Part shown: positions 1 to 7,645 of the stretch, in pieces
Layout: every line of letters starts with the position of its first letter
How positions within the stretch are numbered: position 1 is the stretch's first letter
Source: Dyella flava
GTDB lineage: Bacteria; Pseudomonadota; Gammaproteobacteria; Xanthomonadales; Rhodanobacteraceae
Direction: 5' to 3'
Assembly (NCBI RefSeq): GCF_016904955.1
Contig: NZ_JADIKE010000038.1
Span: 434,001-498,000 of the forward strand
DNA length: 64,000 bases
The notes under the pieces: generated by a model
Seen by the model: only the letters and a program-made list of their open reading frames with translations
Told to the model about the DNA's origin: nothing
The model's database searches: none
Position numbers and translations under genes: made by a program

Positions 1-628
1 TCCGACGGCGGGTCCCTCGATCAGACGGTGTGCAGAGCCGGTCCGGGAGCACGGTCATCAGCTCGGCTCGACGGCGGCCCAGAAACGGTCCTCCGGGCGT
101 AACCAGCGCCAGCCGTGCCACATCATCACTGACCCGTTCGCCGGACAGGCATTGATAGGCGGCGTGCAATGCCGGGGACAGCGGAACCCATTCGCCACCG
201 CCTTCCGCAAAGGCTTGCTGTAGTAGCGAGCCCGCGACGGCGGCCGATTCCTGATGGGCCAATAGCAAACGCTTGCCGACGCGGGCCGCGGCCAGGGTCA
301 CTGCCACGCCGGCCAAGCCGGGGATCGCAGCGATAACGGTATCGCACAGGGTGGATGCCGCCCCCTGGGTCACGGCCTTGGAACCGCTGGCTACCTCGCA
401 CTGCACACCCGCGGCAGCAAGTCGGCGCGCCAGCTCTGCTTCAAGTGCGGGGTCGGCGACGATGGCGAGATCAGGTCGATGCAGCGCACACAGTTTCACC
501 AGCGCTTCGACATTGCGGTGCGCGCTCAGCACGCTTGCGCGGTATCGATCCGGATAACGAAGGACGACATCAAGCGCATCGATGCCGACCGAGCCGGTTG
601 CACCGAACACAGCAACCCGGCGAATCAT
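1..628 (-). CDS. dxr: Dxr-like protein (1-deoxy-D-xylulose 5-phosphate reductoisomerase homologue), 3' end outside window
   Basis: The reading frame is open from the ATG at 628 to the left edge (209 codons). The N-terminus MIRRVAVFGATGS carries the NADPH-binding GATGSVG loop, and the GGPF turn and general length match Dxr, the first committed enzyme of the MEP isoprenoid pathway. Its place 10 bases after cdsA is the usual Xanthomonadales operon position. Odd: residues normally essential are changed. The NKES segment reads HQES (catalytic Lys lost), the metal-binding DSEH reads SPAL, the Ser before GGPF is Pro, and the HPxWSMG flexible loop reads TPSDRG. I see no frameshift. It is therefore either a degenerate or repurposed homologue, with a functional enzyme elsewhere, or an unusual variant. 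Family assignment is firm; activity is doubtful. Confidence 0.75.
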   Translation of the reverse strand, partial: MIRRVAVFGATGSVGIDALDVVLRYPDRYRASVLSAHRNVEALVKLCALHRPDLAIVADPALEAELARRLAAAGVQCEVASGSKAVTQGAASTLCDTVIAAIPGLAGVAVTLAAARVGKRLLLAHQESAAVAGSLLQQAFAEGGGEWVPLSPALHAAYQCLSGERVSDDVARLALVTPGGPFLGRRRAELMTVLPDRLCTPSDRGTRRR

Positions 629-638
629 GCTGGCAGAC

Positions 639-1463
639 TCAAAAGCCCAGCAGCAGCTTGCCCAGCGCAAATACCGGCAAGGCCGCGAAGACGCTGTCGA
701 GACGGTCGAGCAGGCCGCCATGCCCAGGGAACAGCGCGCCCGAGTCTTTCACATTGGCGTGACGCTTCATCAGGCTTTCCAACAGATCGCCGACGATGGA
801 GCTGGCTACGGTCACGACCGTCACGACGATCAGGCCGAGCAGGCGTGCATCGCGTACGCCTAGCAGCCATCCGCCGACCCCAAGCACCAATGCACTGGTG
901 ACGAATGCACCGTAGACCCCTGCCCATGTCTTGCCGGGGCTGATCTGCGGGGCGAGCTTACGCTTGCCGAAGAAGCGGCCAGCGAAATAGGCGCCGGTAT
1001 CGGCGGCCCACACCAGCAGCATGGCAAGAAAGGTCCAGACATGGCCATGCGGTTGGTGGCTGCCGTGGATGCTTACGGCGGCCACCCAGGCCGGGAACAC
1101 CACAAATGCGCCGGCCAGCAGTTTCAGATTGCGATTTTCAGGCGTGGGCGCGGCAGCAAAGGCGAAGTGACGTAGCCAGACACAGACCAGCAGCCACCAT
1201 GCGACACCAGCGACCATCAATGCAGGCCATAACCATGTGCATGCGCGCAACAGCCAAAGCGCCATGAACAGCACCGCGGCGAAGCTGAGCGTCACGCCAC
1301 GGTTGACGCGATTTTTCATGCCAGCCAAGCGCGTCCATTCCCAGGCCGCTGCCAGGAAGGCCACTGCCAAGAGGCAGGCGAAGATGCCCGTCGGCAGCAG
1401 CAGGATAAGCAGGATGACCAGTGGGGCGAGGAGCAGGGCCGTTAGGACGCGCTGTCGCAGCAT
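639..1463 (-). CDS. cdsA: Phosphatidate cytidylyltransferase
   Basis: CdsA makes CDP-diacylglycerol from phosphatidic acid and CTP at the inner membrane, the branch point of phospholipid synthesis. The 274-residue protein is very hydrophobic with about eight membrane segments. The family signature lies near the C-terminus, about residues 230-256, with S-x-x-K-R, K-D-S-G, P-G-H-G-G and D-R-x-D in the right order and spacing. It follows uppS by 33 bases and precedes the dxr-like gene by 10, so the three are probably co-transcribed on the minus strand. The start MLRQRVLTALLLAP is the usual CdsA beginning. Confidence 0.96.
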   Translation of the reverse strand: MLRQRVLTALLLAPLVILLILLLPTGIFACLLAVAFLAAAWEWTRLAGMKNRVNRGVTLSFAAVLFMALWLLRACTWLWPALMVAGVAWWLLVCVWLRHFAFAAAPTPENRNLKLLAGAFVVFPAWVAAVSIHGSHQPHGHVWTFLAMLLVWAADTGAYFAGRFFGKRKLAPQISPGKTWAGVYGAFVTSALVLGVGGWLLGVRDARLLGLIVVTVVTVASSIVGDLLESLMKRHANVKDSGALFPGHGGLLDRLDSVFAALPVFALGKLLLGF

Positions 1464-1496
1464 GAATGCTCCTTAGTGGACAGGCCTGGTCAGTGA

Positions 1497-2234
1497 TCAG
1501 GCCTGGGCGACCTGATCACCGGTGCGGCCAAAGCGGCGCTCGCGGCGGGCAAAGTCATTGATGGCGTGCTGTAGCGAGATCTGGTTGAAGTCGGGCCACA
1601 GGGTATCGGTGAAATAGAGCTCCGCATAGGCCAGCTGCCACAGCAGGAAATTGCTGACGCGGCGGTCACCGCCGGTGCGGATAAACAGGTCTAGCGGGGG
1701 CAATTCGGCCAGACTGGTCCAGCGGTCGAACTCGGCCTCGTCGATCGCTTCCAGCGGCAGCTCGCCACGTGCGGCGGCGATGGCGATCTTGCGGGCGGCC
1801 TGCACGATATCCCAGCGGCCACCGTAGTTGACTGCGATGTTCATGTGCAGCTTGTTGTTTTCGGCAGTGCGCTTCATGGCGCCCAGCATGCGTTGCTGCA
1901 GCGGCTTGTCGAAGGCGTCAATGTCGCCGATGAAGCGCAGGCGCACGCCATTTTCGTGCAACTCGTCGACTTCTTTGTCCAGTGCGCGCACGAACAGGTC
2001 CAGCAGCGCGCCGACTTCTTCTTGTGGTCGCTGCCAGTTCTCGCTGGAGAAGGCGAACAACGTAAGCGCTTCCACACCCTGGCGCAGGCAACCCTCCACC
2101 ACTTCGCGCACGGCTTTGCGTCCGGCGTTATGGCCGAAGCTGCGCGGACGATGACGCGCCTTCGCCCAGCGGCCATTGCCATCCATCACGATGCCGATAT
2201 GCCGAGGTACGTATTTTTGCGGAGTCGTGGTCAT
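1497..2234 (-). CDS. uppS: Isoprenyl transferase (undecaprenyl diphosphate synthase)
   Basis: This cis-prenyltransferase condenses isopentenyl diphosphate onto farnesyl diphosphate to make the C55 carrier lipid for peptidoglycan and O-antigen. The protein has 245 residues, normal for the family. The N-terminal motif M-D-G-N-G-R-W-A is present with the catalytic Asp at residue 18, and the C-terminal R-T-G-G-D-R-R-V-S-N-F-L-L-W-Q substrate-binding segment is intact. The start MTTTPQKYVPRH fits homologues. It lies upstream of cdsA in the same direction but is separated from frr by an unusually long 296-base gap, so it may have its own promoter. Confidence 0.97.
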   Translation of the reverse strand: MTTTPQKYVPRHIGIVMDGNGRWAKARHRPRSFGHNAGRKAVREVVEGCLRQGVEALTLFAFSSENWQRPQEEVGALLDLFVRALDKEVDELHENGVRLRFIGDIDAFDKPLQQRMLGAMKRTAENNKLHMNIAVNYGGRWDIVQAARKIAIAAARGELPLEAIDEAEFDRWTSLAELPPLDLFIRTGGDRRVSNFLLWQLAYAELYFTDTLWPDFNQISLQHAINDFARRERRFGRTGDQVAQA

Positions 2235-2530
2235 GGATGGAGAGTAGCGGTGGCGGTGCTGTTTGCCTCGCTGGAAGTGCGTTCGTCAGAGAACAGCCAC
2301 TTCTGATCGCTGTTTCGCCTTTTGCGGAATGGGATCGGTTGCGGATGGGATGCGAGGACGCGGGCAGACGTAGTTTTCGACAGTCGTCTGCCTGGACTTC
2401 GCGATGGCGTGGTGTAGCCCTTCACCCGTTGCCCTCTCCCCGTTCGAGAGCGTGGAATGCGTCGTGCCGTCTGGTTCTTTGGTGCGATGAAGCTGGAGCC
2501 AAGACGGCAGGTTTGATCGACGGCGATGGA
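2235..2530. other. Intergenic region between frr and uppS
   Basis: These 296 bases separate frr and uppS, which are usually adjacent in this order of bacteria. I find no credible gene. Around 2425-2455 there is a single degenerate copy of the CCCTCTCCCC-type repeat that occurs as inverted pairs elsewhere in the window. Promoter signals for uppS-cdsA-dxr would be expected here, but none is convincing by eye. Confidence 0.5.
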
Positions 2531-3088
2531 TCACATCGCCATCAGTTCCTCTTCCTTAGCCTTTGCGACAGTGTCGACTTCCTTGACGAAGCGATCGGTG
2601 ATCTTCTGGATTTCTTCGTCGGCCTTGCGTTCTTCGTCTTCAGTGATCTGCTTTTCTTTCAGCAGGTCCTTGATGTGTTGCAGGGCATCGCGACGCACGT
2701 TGCGAATGGCGATCTTGGCGTTCTCGCCTTCGTGCGATACGTGCTTGGCCAGCTCACGACGACGCTCTTCGGTAAGCGGCGGCATGTTCAGGCGGATAAC
2801 GGTACCGGCGGTGGTCGGGGTGATGCCGATGTCGGAAGCCAGCAGGGCTTTCTCGATCGGGGCGACCATGTTTTTTTCGAACGGCGTGATGACGATCGAG
2901 CGCCCGTCCGCGAGGGAGACCGAGGCAACCTGATTCAGCGCCGTGTCCGAGCCGTAGTAGGGCACCTTGATGTGGTCGACCAGCGTCGTACTGGCCCGAC
3001 CGGTGCGCAGGCGAGAAAGATCGTGCTTGAGGGCATCGATGCTCTTGCCCATGCGGGTTTGGGCATCGTTCTTGATGTCGTTGAGCAT
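2531..3088 (-). CDS. frr: Ribosome recycling factor
   Basis: RRF splits post-termination ribosomes together with EF-G. The 185-residue length is exactly typical. It begins MLNDIKNDAQTRM and shows the conserved central stretch (L-R-T-G-R-A-S, then P-Y-Y-G, then N-Q-V-A-S-V-S) and the helical C-terminus rich in charged residues. pyrH lies 109 bases upstream in the same direction, the common pyrH-frr arrangement that couples nucleotide supply and translation genes. Confidence 0.98.
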   Translation of the reverse strand: MLNDIKNDAQTRMGKSIDALKHDLSRLRTGRASTTLVDHIKVPYYGSDTALNQVASVSLADGRSIVITPFEKNMVAPIEKALLASDIGITPTTAGTVIRLNMPPLTEERRRELAKHVSHEGENAKIAIRNVRRDALQHIKDLLKEKQITEDEERKADEEIQKITDRFVKEVDTVAKAKEEELMAM

Positions 3089-3197
3089 GAGGAAATCACC
3101 CGTTGGCGTGCAAGCCGCACATTATAGCAGGCGGCAAAAAGACCGGAATGAGGGGCAGGGCAGCCTTGGACGGCCATTGCTCCCCCGGCCCTGGGGT

Positions 3198-3917
3198 TTA
3201 CGCGTCGACCAGCGTGCCGATCGCCTCGCCGCGCATGATGCGCATGAGGTTGCCGGGCACAGTCATGTCGTAGATGCGCAGGGGCATGCGGTGGTCGCGG
3301 CATAGTGCGATGGCGGCGGTATCCATCACGGCAAGCTTGCGCTCGATCACCTGGTCGTAGCTGAGCTGTTCGAAGCGCTCGGCATCGCGGTACTTGGCGG
3401 GATCGGCGCTGTAGACGCCATCGACCTTGGTGGCTTTGAGCAGCAGGTCGGCCCCCACTTCGATGGCGCGCAGGGCGGCGGCCGAATCGGTGGTGAAGAA
3501 GGGGTTGCCGGTGCCGGCGGCGAACAGCGCGATACGGCCTTTTTCAATATGGCGGATGGCGCGGCGGCGGATGAAATCCTCGGCGACATCGTGAATCTGG
3601 ATGGCGCTCATCACGCGGGCGAAGCCGCCGCGCTTCTCGATGGCATCCTGCATGGCCAGCGCATTCATCACGGTGGCCAGCATGCCCATGTGATCGCCGG
3701 TGACGCGATCCATGCCTGCTGCCGCCAGGCCGGCGCCGCGGAAGATGTTGCCGCCGCCGATTACCACGCCAATTTGGATGCCAGCATGTTGTATTTCAAT
3801 GATTTCATCGGCCAGACGGCCGATTACCTTGGGGTCGATACCGTAGTCGGCATCACCCATCAACGCCTCGCCGGAGAGCTTGAGCAGGATACGTCGATAC
3901 TTTAGCTGGTCGCTCAT
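3198..3917 (-). CDS. pyrH: UMP kinase
   Basis: PyrH phosphorylates UMP to UDP and is the bacterial-specific hexameric UMP kinase of the amino acid kinase fold. The 239-residue protein carries K-L-S-G-E-A-L at residues 13-19, the G-G-G-N-I-F-R-G loop around residue 55-62 and the ATP-site A-T-K-V-D-G-V-Y segment. The start MSDQLKYRRI matches the family. It is first in the minus-strand pyrH-frr unit, and its 155-base upstream region is shared with the divergent VOC gene. Confidence 0.98.
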   Translation of the reverse strand: MSDQLKYRRILLKLSGEALMGDADYGIDPKVIGRLADEIIEIQHAGIQIGVVIGGGNIFRGAGLAAAGMDRVTGDHMGMLATVMNALAMQDAIEKRGGFARVMSAIQIHDVAEDFIRRRAIRHIEKGRIALFAAGTGNPFFTTDSAAALRAIEVGADLLLKATKVDGVYSADPAKYRDAERFEQLSYDQVIERKLAVMDTAAIALCRDHRMPLRIYDMTVPGNLMRIMRGEAIGTLVDA

Positions 3918-4072
3918 GGAGGCTCCGGATTGTTAGATGCAAAACGCGCGCATTGTAGCGGAGCCCACCGCAGACGTCAGCGCGTCACAGTTTTATGCTG
4001 TAGCGCCAGTTGCTGTCATCCTTCCAGGTTGCGGTAGCGGGTTTTTAGCGCAGTCGCCGCCAGGAGTTCGTC

Positions 4073-4483
4073 ATGAAGCACATCATCGCTGCGGTTGCAC
4101 TGCTGGTGCGCGATTACGACGAGGCGATCGCGTTTTATACCCGCTGCCTGGATTTCGAGCTGGTCGAAGACACGCCACTGGGTGGGGGCAAGCGCTGGGT
4201 GCTGGTTTCGCCGCCTGGTGCGCGTGAAACCCGTCTATTGCTTGCCCAGGCGAGTACCGCCGAACAGGACGCCTGCGTGGGCGAGCAGGCGGGCGGCCGG
4301 GTCTTTCTTTTTCTGTATGTCGATGATTTCTATGCGCGCTATGAGGCGATGCGGATGCGCGGTGTGCGTTTTATCGAGCGGCCGCGTGAGGAACCGTATG
4401 GCACGGTGGCGGTATTTGAAGATCTATACGGCAATCGCTGGGATATGCTGCAGCCTCGTCAAAGCGCTGCGGGCACGGAGTAG
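4073..4483 (+). CDS. VOC family protein (glyoxalase/bleomycin-resistance fold)
   Basis: The 136-residue protein begins MKHIIAAVALLVRDYDEAIAF and shows a single vicinal-oxygen-chelate domain: a paired beta-alpha-beta-beta-beta pattern, F-Y-T-R-C-L-D-F-E-L after the first helix, and the closing D-L-Y-G-N-R-W-D. VOC proteins bind a metal and act as glyoxalases, dioxygenases or drug-binding proteins; the substrate here cannot be told. It stands alone between divergent pyrH and convergent tsf, and ends at a shared bidirectional terminator. Confidence 0.85.
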   Translation: MKHIIAAVALLVRDYDEAIAFYTRCLDFELVEDTPLGGGKRWVLVSPPGARETRLLLAQASTAEQDACVGEQAGGRVFLFLYVDDFYARYEAMRMRGVRFIERPREEPYGTVAVFEDLYGNRWDMLQPRQSAAGTE

Positions 4484-4558
4484 CGGGCGCACCAGCATGC
4501 GCGCTTGCGCCAGAGCATGAGACAGCCTTGTCGTTACTCGGCTGTAGTGATTAGGTCA

Positions 4559-4590
4559 TAAAAAAGCCGCGATTTCTCGCGGCTTTTTTG
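4559..4590. terminator. Bidirectional intrinsic terminator between VOC gene and tsf
   Basis: A strong hairpin has the stem AAAAAGCCGCGA (4561-4572) pairing with TCGCGGCTTTTT (4577-4588) around a 4-base loop. The A-run on one side and the T-run on the other make it a rho-independent terminator in both directions, serving the VOC gene on the plus strand and tsf on the minus strand. Confidence 0.93.
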
Positions 4591-4612
4591 GGTTTCTGGA
4601 ACGACTGCGGCG

Positions 4613-5491
4613 TTAGACCTGCATCGCCTTCTGCACTTCGGCCAGATAGTCTTCCTGCACCTTCTCGATACCTTCGCCAACCGCCAGGCGTGCCACCGAG
4701 ATCACATCGGCTCCTTCCTTCTTGAGGGCGTCGGCAACCGTGGTGTTGGTGTCCAGCACATAAGGCTGGCCGAGCAGGGTGACTTCGGAAATGATCTTGC
4801 TGACCTTGCCGCCAACGATCTTTTCCAGGATCTCGGCCGGTTTGGCCTTTTCCTTCTCGGACATCTGGCTCAGCGCGATTTCCTTTTCCTTGGCCAGGAA
4901 GTCGGCCGGAACGTCTTCGGCGCGGACATAAGCAGGATTCATCGCCGCCACGTGCATGGCGATGCCCTTGGCCAGGTCTTCCGAACCGCCCTTCAGCGCC
5001 ACCAGCACGCCGATGCGGCCGCCGTGGATATAGCTGGCGATCACGCCGTCATTCGACGCGCGCGCCATGCGGCGAACCTGGATGTTTTCGCCGATGGTGG
5101 CAACCAGACCTTTCGCAGCTTCTTCGATGGTGCCGCCAGCCGGATAAGCGGCGGCCTTCAGTGCGTCGATATCCTTGGCGCCGGACTTCAGTGCCACGTC
5201 GGCGACGTTATCGCTGAACTTGACGAAGTCGGGGTTCTTGGTGACGAAGTCGGTTTCGCAGTTCACTTCGACCAGCACGGCGCTGCCGTTGCCCTGGGCG
5301 CTGACGATGCGGCCTTCGGCAGCCACGCGGCCAGCCTTCTTGTCAGCCTTGGCCAGGCCCGACTTGCGCAGCCATTCCATGGCGACTTCGATATCGCCAT
5401 TGTTTTCGACCAGCGCTTTTTTGCATTCCATCATGCCGGCGCCGGAGCGCTCGCGCAGTTCCTTGACCAGTTGGGCGGAAATATCAGCCAT
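4613..5491 (-). CDS. tsf: Elongation factor Ts
   Basis: EF-Ts is the nucleotide-exchange factor for EF-Tu. The true start is the ATG at 5491, giving MADISAQLVKELRERSGAGMM and 292 residues; the frame is open further upstream but that part runs back into the rpsB region and is low-complexity read-through. The N-terminal UBA-like domain (L-R-E-R-S-G-A-G-M-M-E-C-K-K-A-L) and the EF-Tu-binding T-D-F-V-T-K-N motif near residue 80 are present. It follows rpsB by 64 bases, the standard rpsB-tsf operon. Confidence 0.98.
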   Translation of the reverse strand: MADISAQLVKELRERSGAGMMECKKALVENNGDIEVAMEWLRKSGLAKADKKAGRVAAEGRIVSAQGNGSAVLVEVNCETDFVTKNPDFVKFSDNVADVALKSGAKDIDALKAAAYPAGGTIEEAAKGLVATIGENIQVRRMARASNDGVIASYIHGGRIGVLVALKGGSEDLAKGIAMHVAAMNPAYVRAEDVPADFLAKEKEIALSQMSEKEKAKPAEILEKIVGGKVSKIISEVTLLGQPYVLDTNTTVADALKKEGADVISVARLAVGEGIEKVQEDYLAEVQKAMQV

Positions 5492-5555
5492 TGCAAAGTT
5501 CCTCGGGAATCTTGGATGTGCCGTGGCGGCAGTACCGCCACGGCAGCGGGGAGGC

Positions 5556-6449
5556 TTAGTCGGCGTCGCCGAGGTCCTGCGTGCGGCCACCACGGCCGCC
5601 GCGACCGCCGCGGCGGTCGTCACGCTCGCCACCGCGCGGGCCGCCCTTCTTGGCGGGCGCGTTGCGGCGCGGAGCGGCAGCACGACGCTCATCGTCCTTG
5701 GCGACTGGGTTGCCTTCTTCGTCGAGCTCGACGAATTCGTTGGCGTCACCCTGGGCAGCAGCCGGAGCGGCGGCCTTGCCTTCGAGGATGGAGTCGGCGG
5801 CAGCGCGGGAGTACAGCTGGATCGCGCGGATCGCGTCGTCGTTGCCCGGGATGGCGTAATCGACCAGCTCCGGGTTGTAGTTGGTGTCGACCACGGCGAT
5901 CACCGGGATGCCGAGCTTCTTGGCTTCCTGCACGGCGATGTTTTCATGGCCGATATCGACCACGAACAGCGCGTCGGGCAGGCGGTTCATGTTCTTGATG
6001 CCGCCCAGCGAGTTTTCCAGCTTGGCGCGCTCGCGGCGCCGTGCCAGCACTTCATGCTTGACGAGCTTGTCGAAGCTGCCGTCGGTTTCGGCGGCTTCCA
6101 GCTCCTTCAGGCGGGCAACCGACTGCTTCACGGTGCGGAAGTTGGTCAGCATGCCGCCGAGCCAGCGGGCAGTGACGAAGGGCATGCCGGCGCGGCTGGC
6201 TTCTTCAGCCAAGGCTTCGCGGGCGGAGCGCTTGGTGCCGACGAACAGCACGGTGCCGCGCTTCTGGGCGATCGCCGACAGGAAGTTCATCGCGTCGGTG
6301 AACAGCGGCAGCGTCTTTTCGAGGTTGATGATGTGGATTTTGCCGCGGGCGCCAAAGATGTACGGGGCCATCTTCGGGTTCCAGTAGCGGGTCTGGTGAC
6401 CGAAATGCACGCCAGCTTCCAGCATCTGACGCATGGTGACTTGAGCCAT
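5556..6449 (-). CDS. rpsB: 30S ribosomal protein S2 with long RGG-type C-terminal tail
   Basis: S2 (uS2) is a late-assembling 30S protein. The ATG at 6449, preceded by GGAGTACTACC, gives MAQVTMRQMLEAGVHFGHQT, the normal S2 start, and 297 residues. E. coli S2 has 241, so the C-terminus carries about 55 extra residues. The tail after about residue 237 is acidic, then Ala/Arg/Lys-rich, and ends in glycine-arginine repeats (RRGGRGGRGGR) before an acidic end. S2 core motifs (H-F-G-H-Q-T, I-H-I-I-N-L-E-K-T, G-T-K-R-S-A-R) are intact. It is the first gene of rpsB-tsf. Confidence 0.97.
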   Translation of the reverse strand: MAQVTMRQMLEAGVHFGHQTRYWNPKMAPYIFGARGKIHIINLEKTLPLFTDAMNFLSAIAQKRGTVLFVGTKRSAREALAEEASRAGMPFVTARWLGGMLTNFRTVKQSVARLKELEAAETDGSFDKLVKHEVLARRRERAKLENSLGGIKNMNRLPDALFVVDIGHENIAVQEAKKLGIPVIAVVDTNYNPELVDYAIPGNDDAIRAIQLYSRAAADSILEGKAAAPAAAQGDANEFVELDEEGNPVAKDDERRAAAPRRNAPAKKGGPRGGERDDRRGGRGGRGGRTQDLGDAD

Positions 6450-6591
6450 GGTAGTACTCCTGCAATGGGCCTTTTCAGGTGGCCCGGGGGTTGGGACCTC
6501 CACGTATCCCCGGCTTCGACCGCGATGTCCGCTGTTGGGAGAGGACGATCGCAGCACCCCGAAGACGGTGCCGATACGTGTGTGGCATTGG

Positions 6592-6620
6592 TTGGGGTTG
6601 TACCGCAGCGCGGTTACAAT
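6592..6620 (+). promoter_or_regulatory. Candidate sigma-70 promoter for map
   Basis: TTGGGG at 6592-6597 and TACAAT at 6615-6620 are separated by 17 bases, the ideal spacing. Transcription would begin about 130 bases before the map start codon. Identified by eye from hexamer match and spacing only. Confidence 0.5.
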
Positions 6621-6681
6621 CCTGCTTCGCTTTGCACCGTGCGGGCCATTACTGGCCGGAAGCGGTCTGCAAAACCCGGAA

Positions 6682-6711
6682 AGTATAGCCGGGACCACCG
6701 CTTCGCGGCAA
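6682..6711 (-). promoter_or_regulatory. Candidate sigma-70 promoter for rpsB-tsf
   Basis: On the minus strand, TTGCCG (6706-6711) and TATACT (6682-6687) are 18 bases apart. Transcription from here would give rpsB a leader of roughly 225 bases. The -10 box is a good match; the assignment is by eye. Confidence 0.45.
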
Positions 6712-6756
6712 GTTGCTGGTTTTTGGGAACTTTGCCGCCATATCACGACGTTAGCC

Positions 6757-7521
6757 ATGGCCATTACTCTCAAATCCGCCCAAGACCTCGAAAGCATGCG
6801 CGTTGCCGGCCAGCTGGCCGCCGAAGTGCTGGCCATGCTCAAGGAACACGTCAAGCCCGGGGTGACCACCGAAGACCTGGACCGGCTGGCCTACGAGCAC
6901 ATCGTCAACGTGCAGAAGGCGATTCCGGCCAACGTGGGCTACCACGGCTTCCCCAAGACCCTGTGCACCTCGGTCAACCATGTGATCTGCCACGGTATTC
7001 CCAGCCCGAGCAAGGTGCTCAAGGACGGCGACATCATCAATCTCGATGTCACGGTCATCAAAGATGGCTGGCACGGCGACACCAGCCGCATGTATTTCGT
7101 CGGCGCCCCCGGGGTGCTGGCCAAGCGTCTGGTGGACACCACCTATGAATCGATGATGCGCGGCATCCAGGCCGTGCGACCCGGCGCCACCCTGGGCGAT
7201 GTGGGCCACGCGATCCAGAAGCATGCCGAGGCGGCCGGTTATTCGATCGTGCGCGAGTACTGCGGCCACGGTATCGGCAAGGTTTATCACGACGAGCCGC
7301 AAGTGCTGCACTACGGTAAGCCCGGTACCGGCGTAGTGCTGCAGAAGGGCATGACCTTCACCGTGGAGCCGATGGTCAATGCCGGCAAGGCGCAGACCAA
7401 GCAGTTGCCGGATGGCTGGACCGTGGTGACCAAGGATCATTCGCTCTCGGCGCAGTGGGAACACACGATTGCCGTGACCGACGATGGTTTCGAGATTCTC
7501 ACGCCCTGGCCGGATGCCTGA
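6757..7521 (+). CDS. map: Methionine aminopeptidase, type I
   Basis: Map removes the initiator methionine from nascent proteins. The ATG at 6757 gives MAITLKSAQDLESMRVAG and 254 residues, the normal size; the open frame further upstream lies in the divergent rpsB leader and is not coding. The dinuclear metal site is visible: D in N-L-D-V-T, D in H-G-D-T-S-R, H in Y-C-G-H-G-I-G, E in F-T-V-E-P-M and E in W-E-H-T. It diverges from rpsB and is followed by glnD, as in other Xanthomonadales. Confidence 0.98.
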   Translation: MAITLKSAQDLESMRVAGQLAAEVLAMLKEHVKPGVTTEDLDRLAYEHIVNVQKAIPANVGYHGFPKTLCTSVNHVICHGIPSPSKVLKDGDIINLDVTVIKDGWHGDTSRMYFVGAPGVLAKRLVDTTYESMMRGIQAVRPGATLGDVGHAIQKHAEAAGYSIVREYCGHGIGKVYHDEPQVLHYGKPGTGVVLQKGMTFTVEPMVNAGKAQTKQLPDGWTVVTKDHSLSAQWEHTIAVTDDGFEILTPWPDA

Positions 7522-7645
7522 TCCGGATGACTCCCTCCCCTGGATCAGCTAGGGGAGCGCTGGGGTGGAGTGGTCCTTGTTGCGGCAAACTGACGTAACC
7601 GCCCCTGGCTTCTCTCGTGTATCGAGCGAGGAGTTGAAAGGAAAT

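Larger units (their letters stand above)
6450..6756. promoter_or_regulatory. Divergent rpsB/map regulatory region
   Basis: This 307-base stretch has no gene and separates rpsB (minus) from map (plus). It contains a candidate promoter for each direction and leaves rpsB with a leader of more than 200 bases. Close to the rpsB ribosome-binding site, GGGCC (6468-6472) and GGCCC (6481-6485) can pair into a hairpin on the minus-strand transcript. Long structured rpsB leaders that bind S2 and autoregulate the operon are known in gammaproteobacteria; that role here is inferred. Confidence 0.6.

Noticed and set aside
5175..7148. A 657-codon plus-strand open frame over tsf, rpsB and map
   Set aside because: It is antisense to well-known ribosomal and translation genes and low in recognisable motifs; long antisense frames are common in GC-rich DNA.
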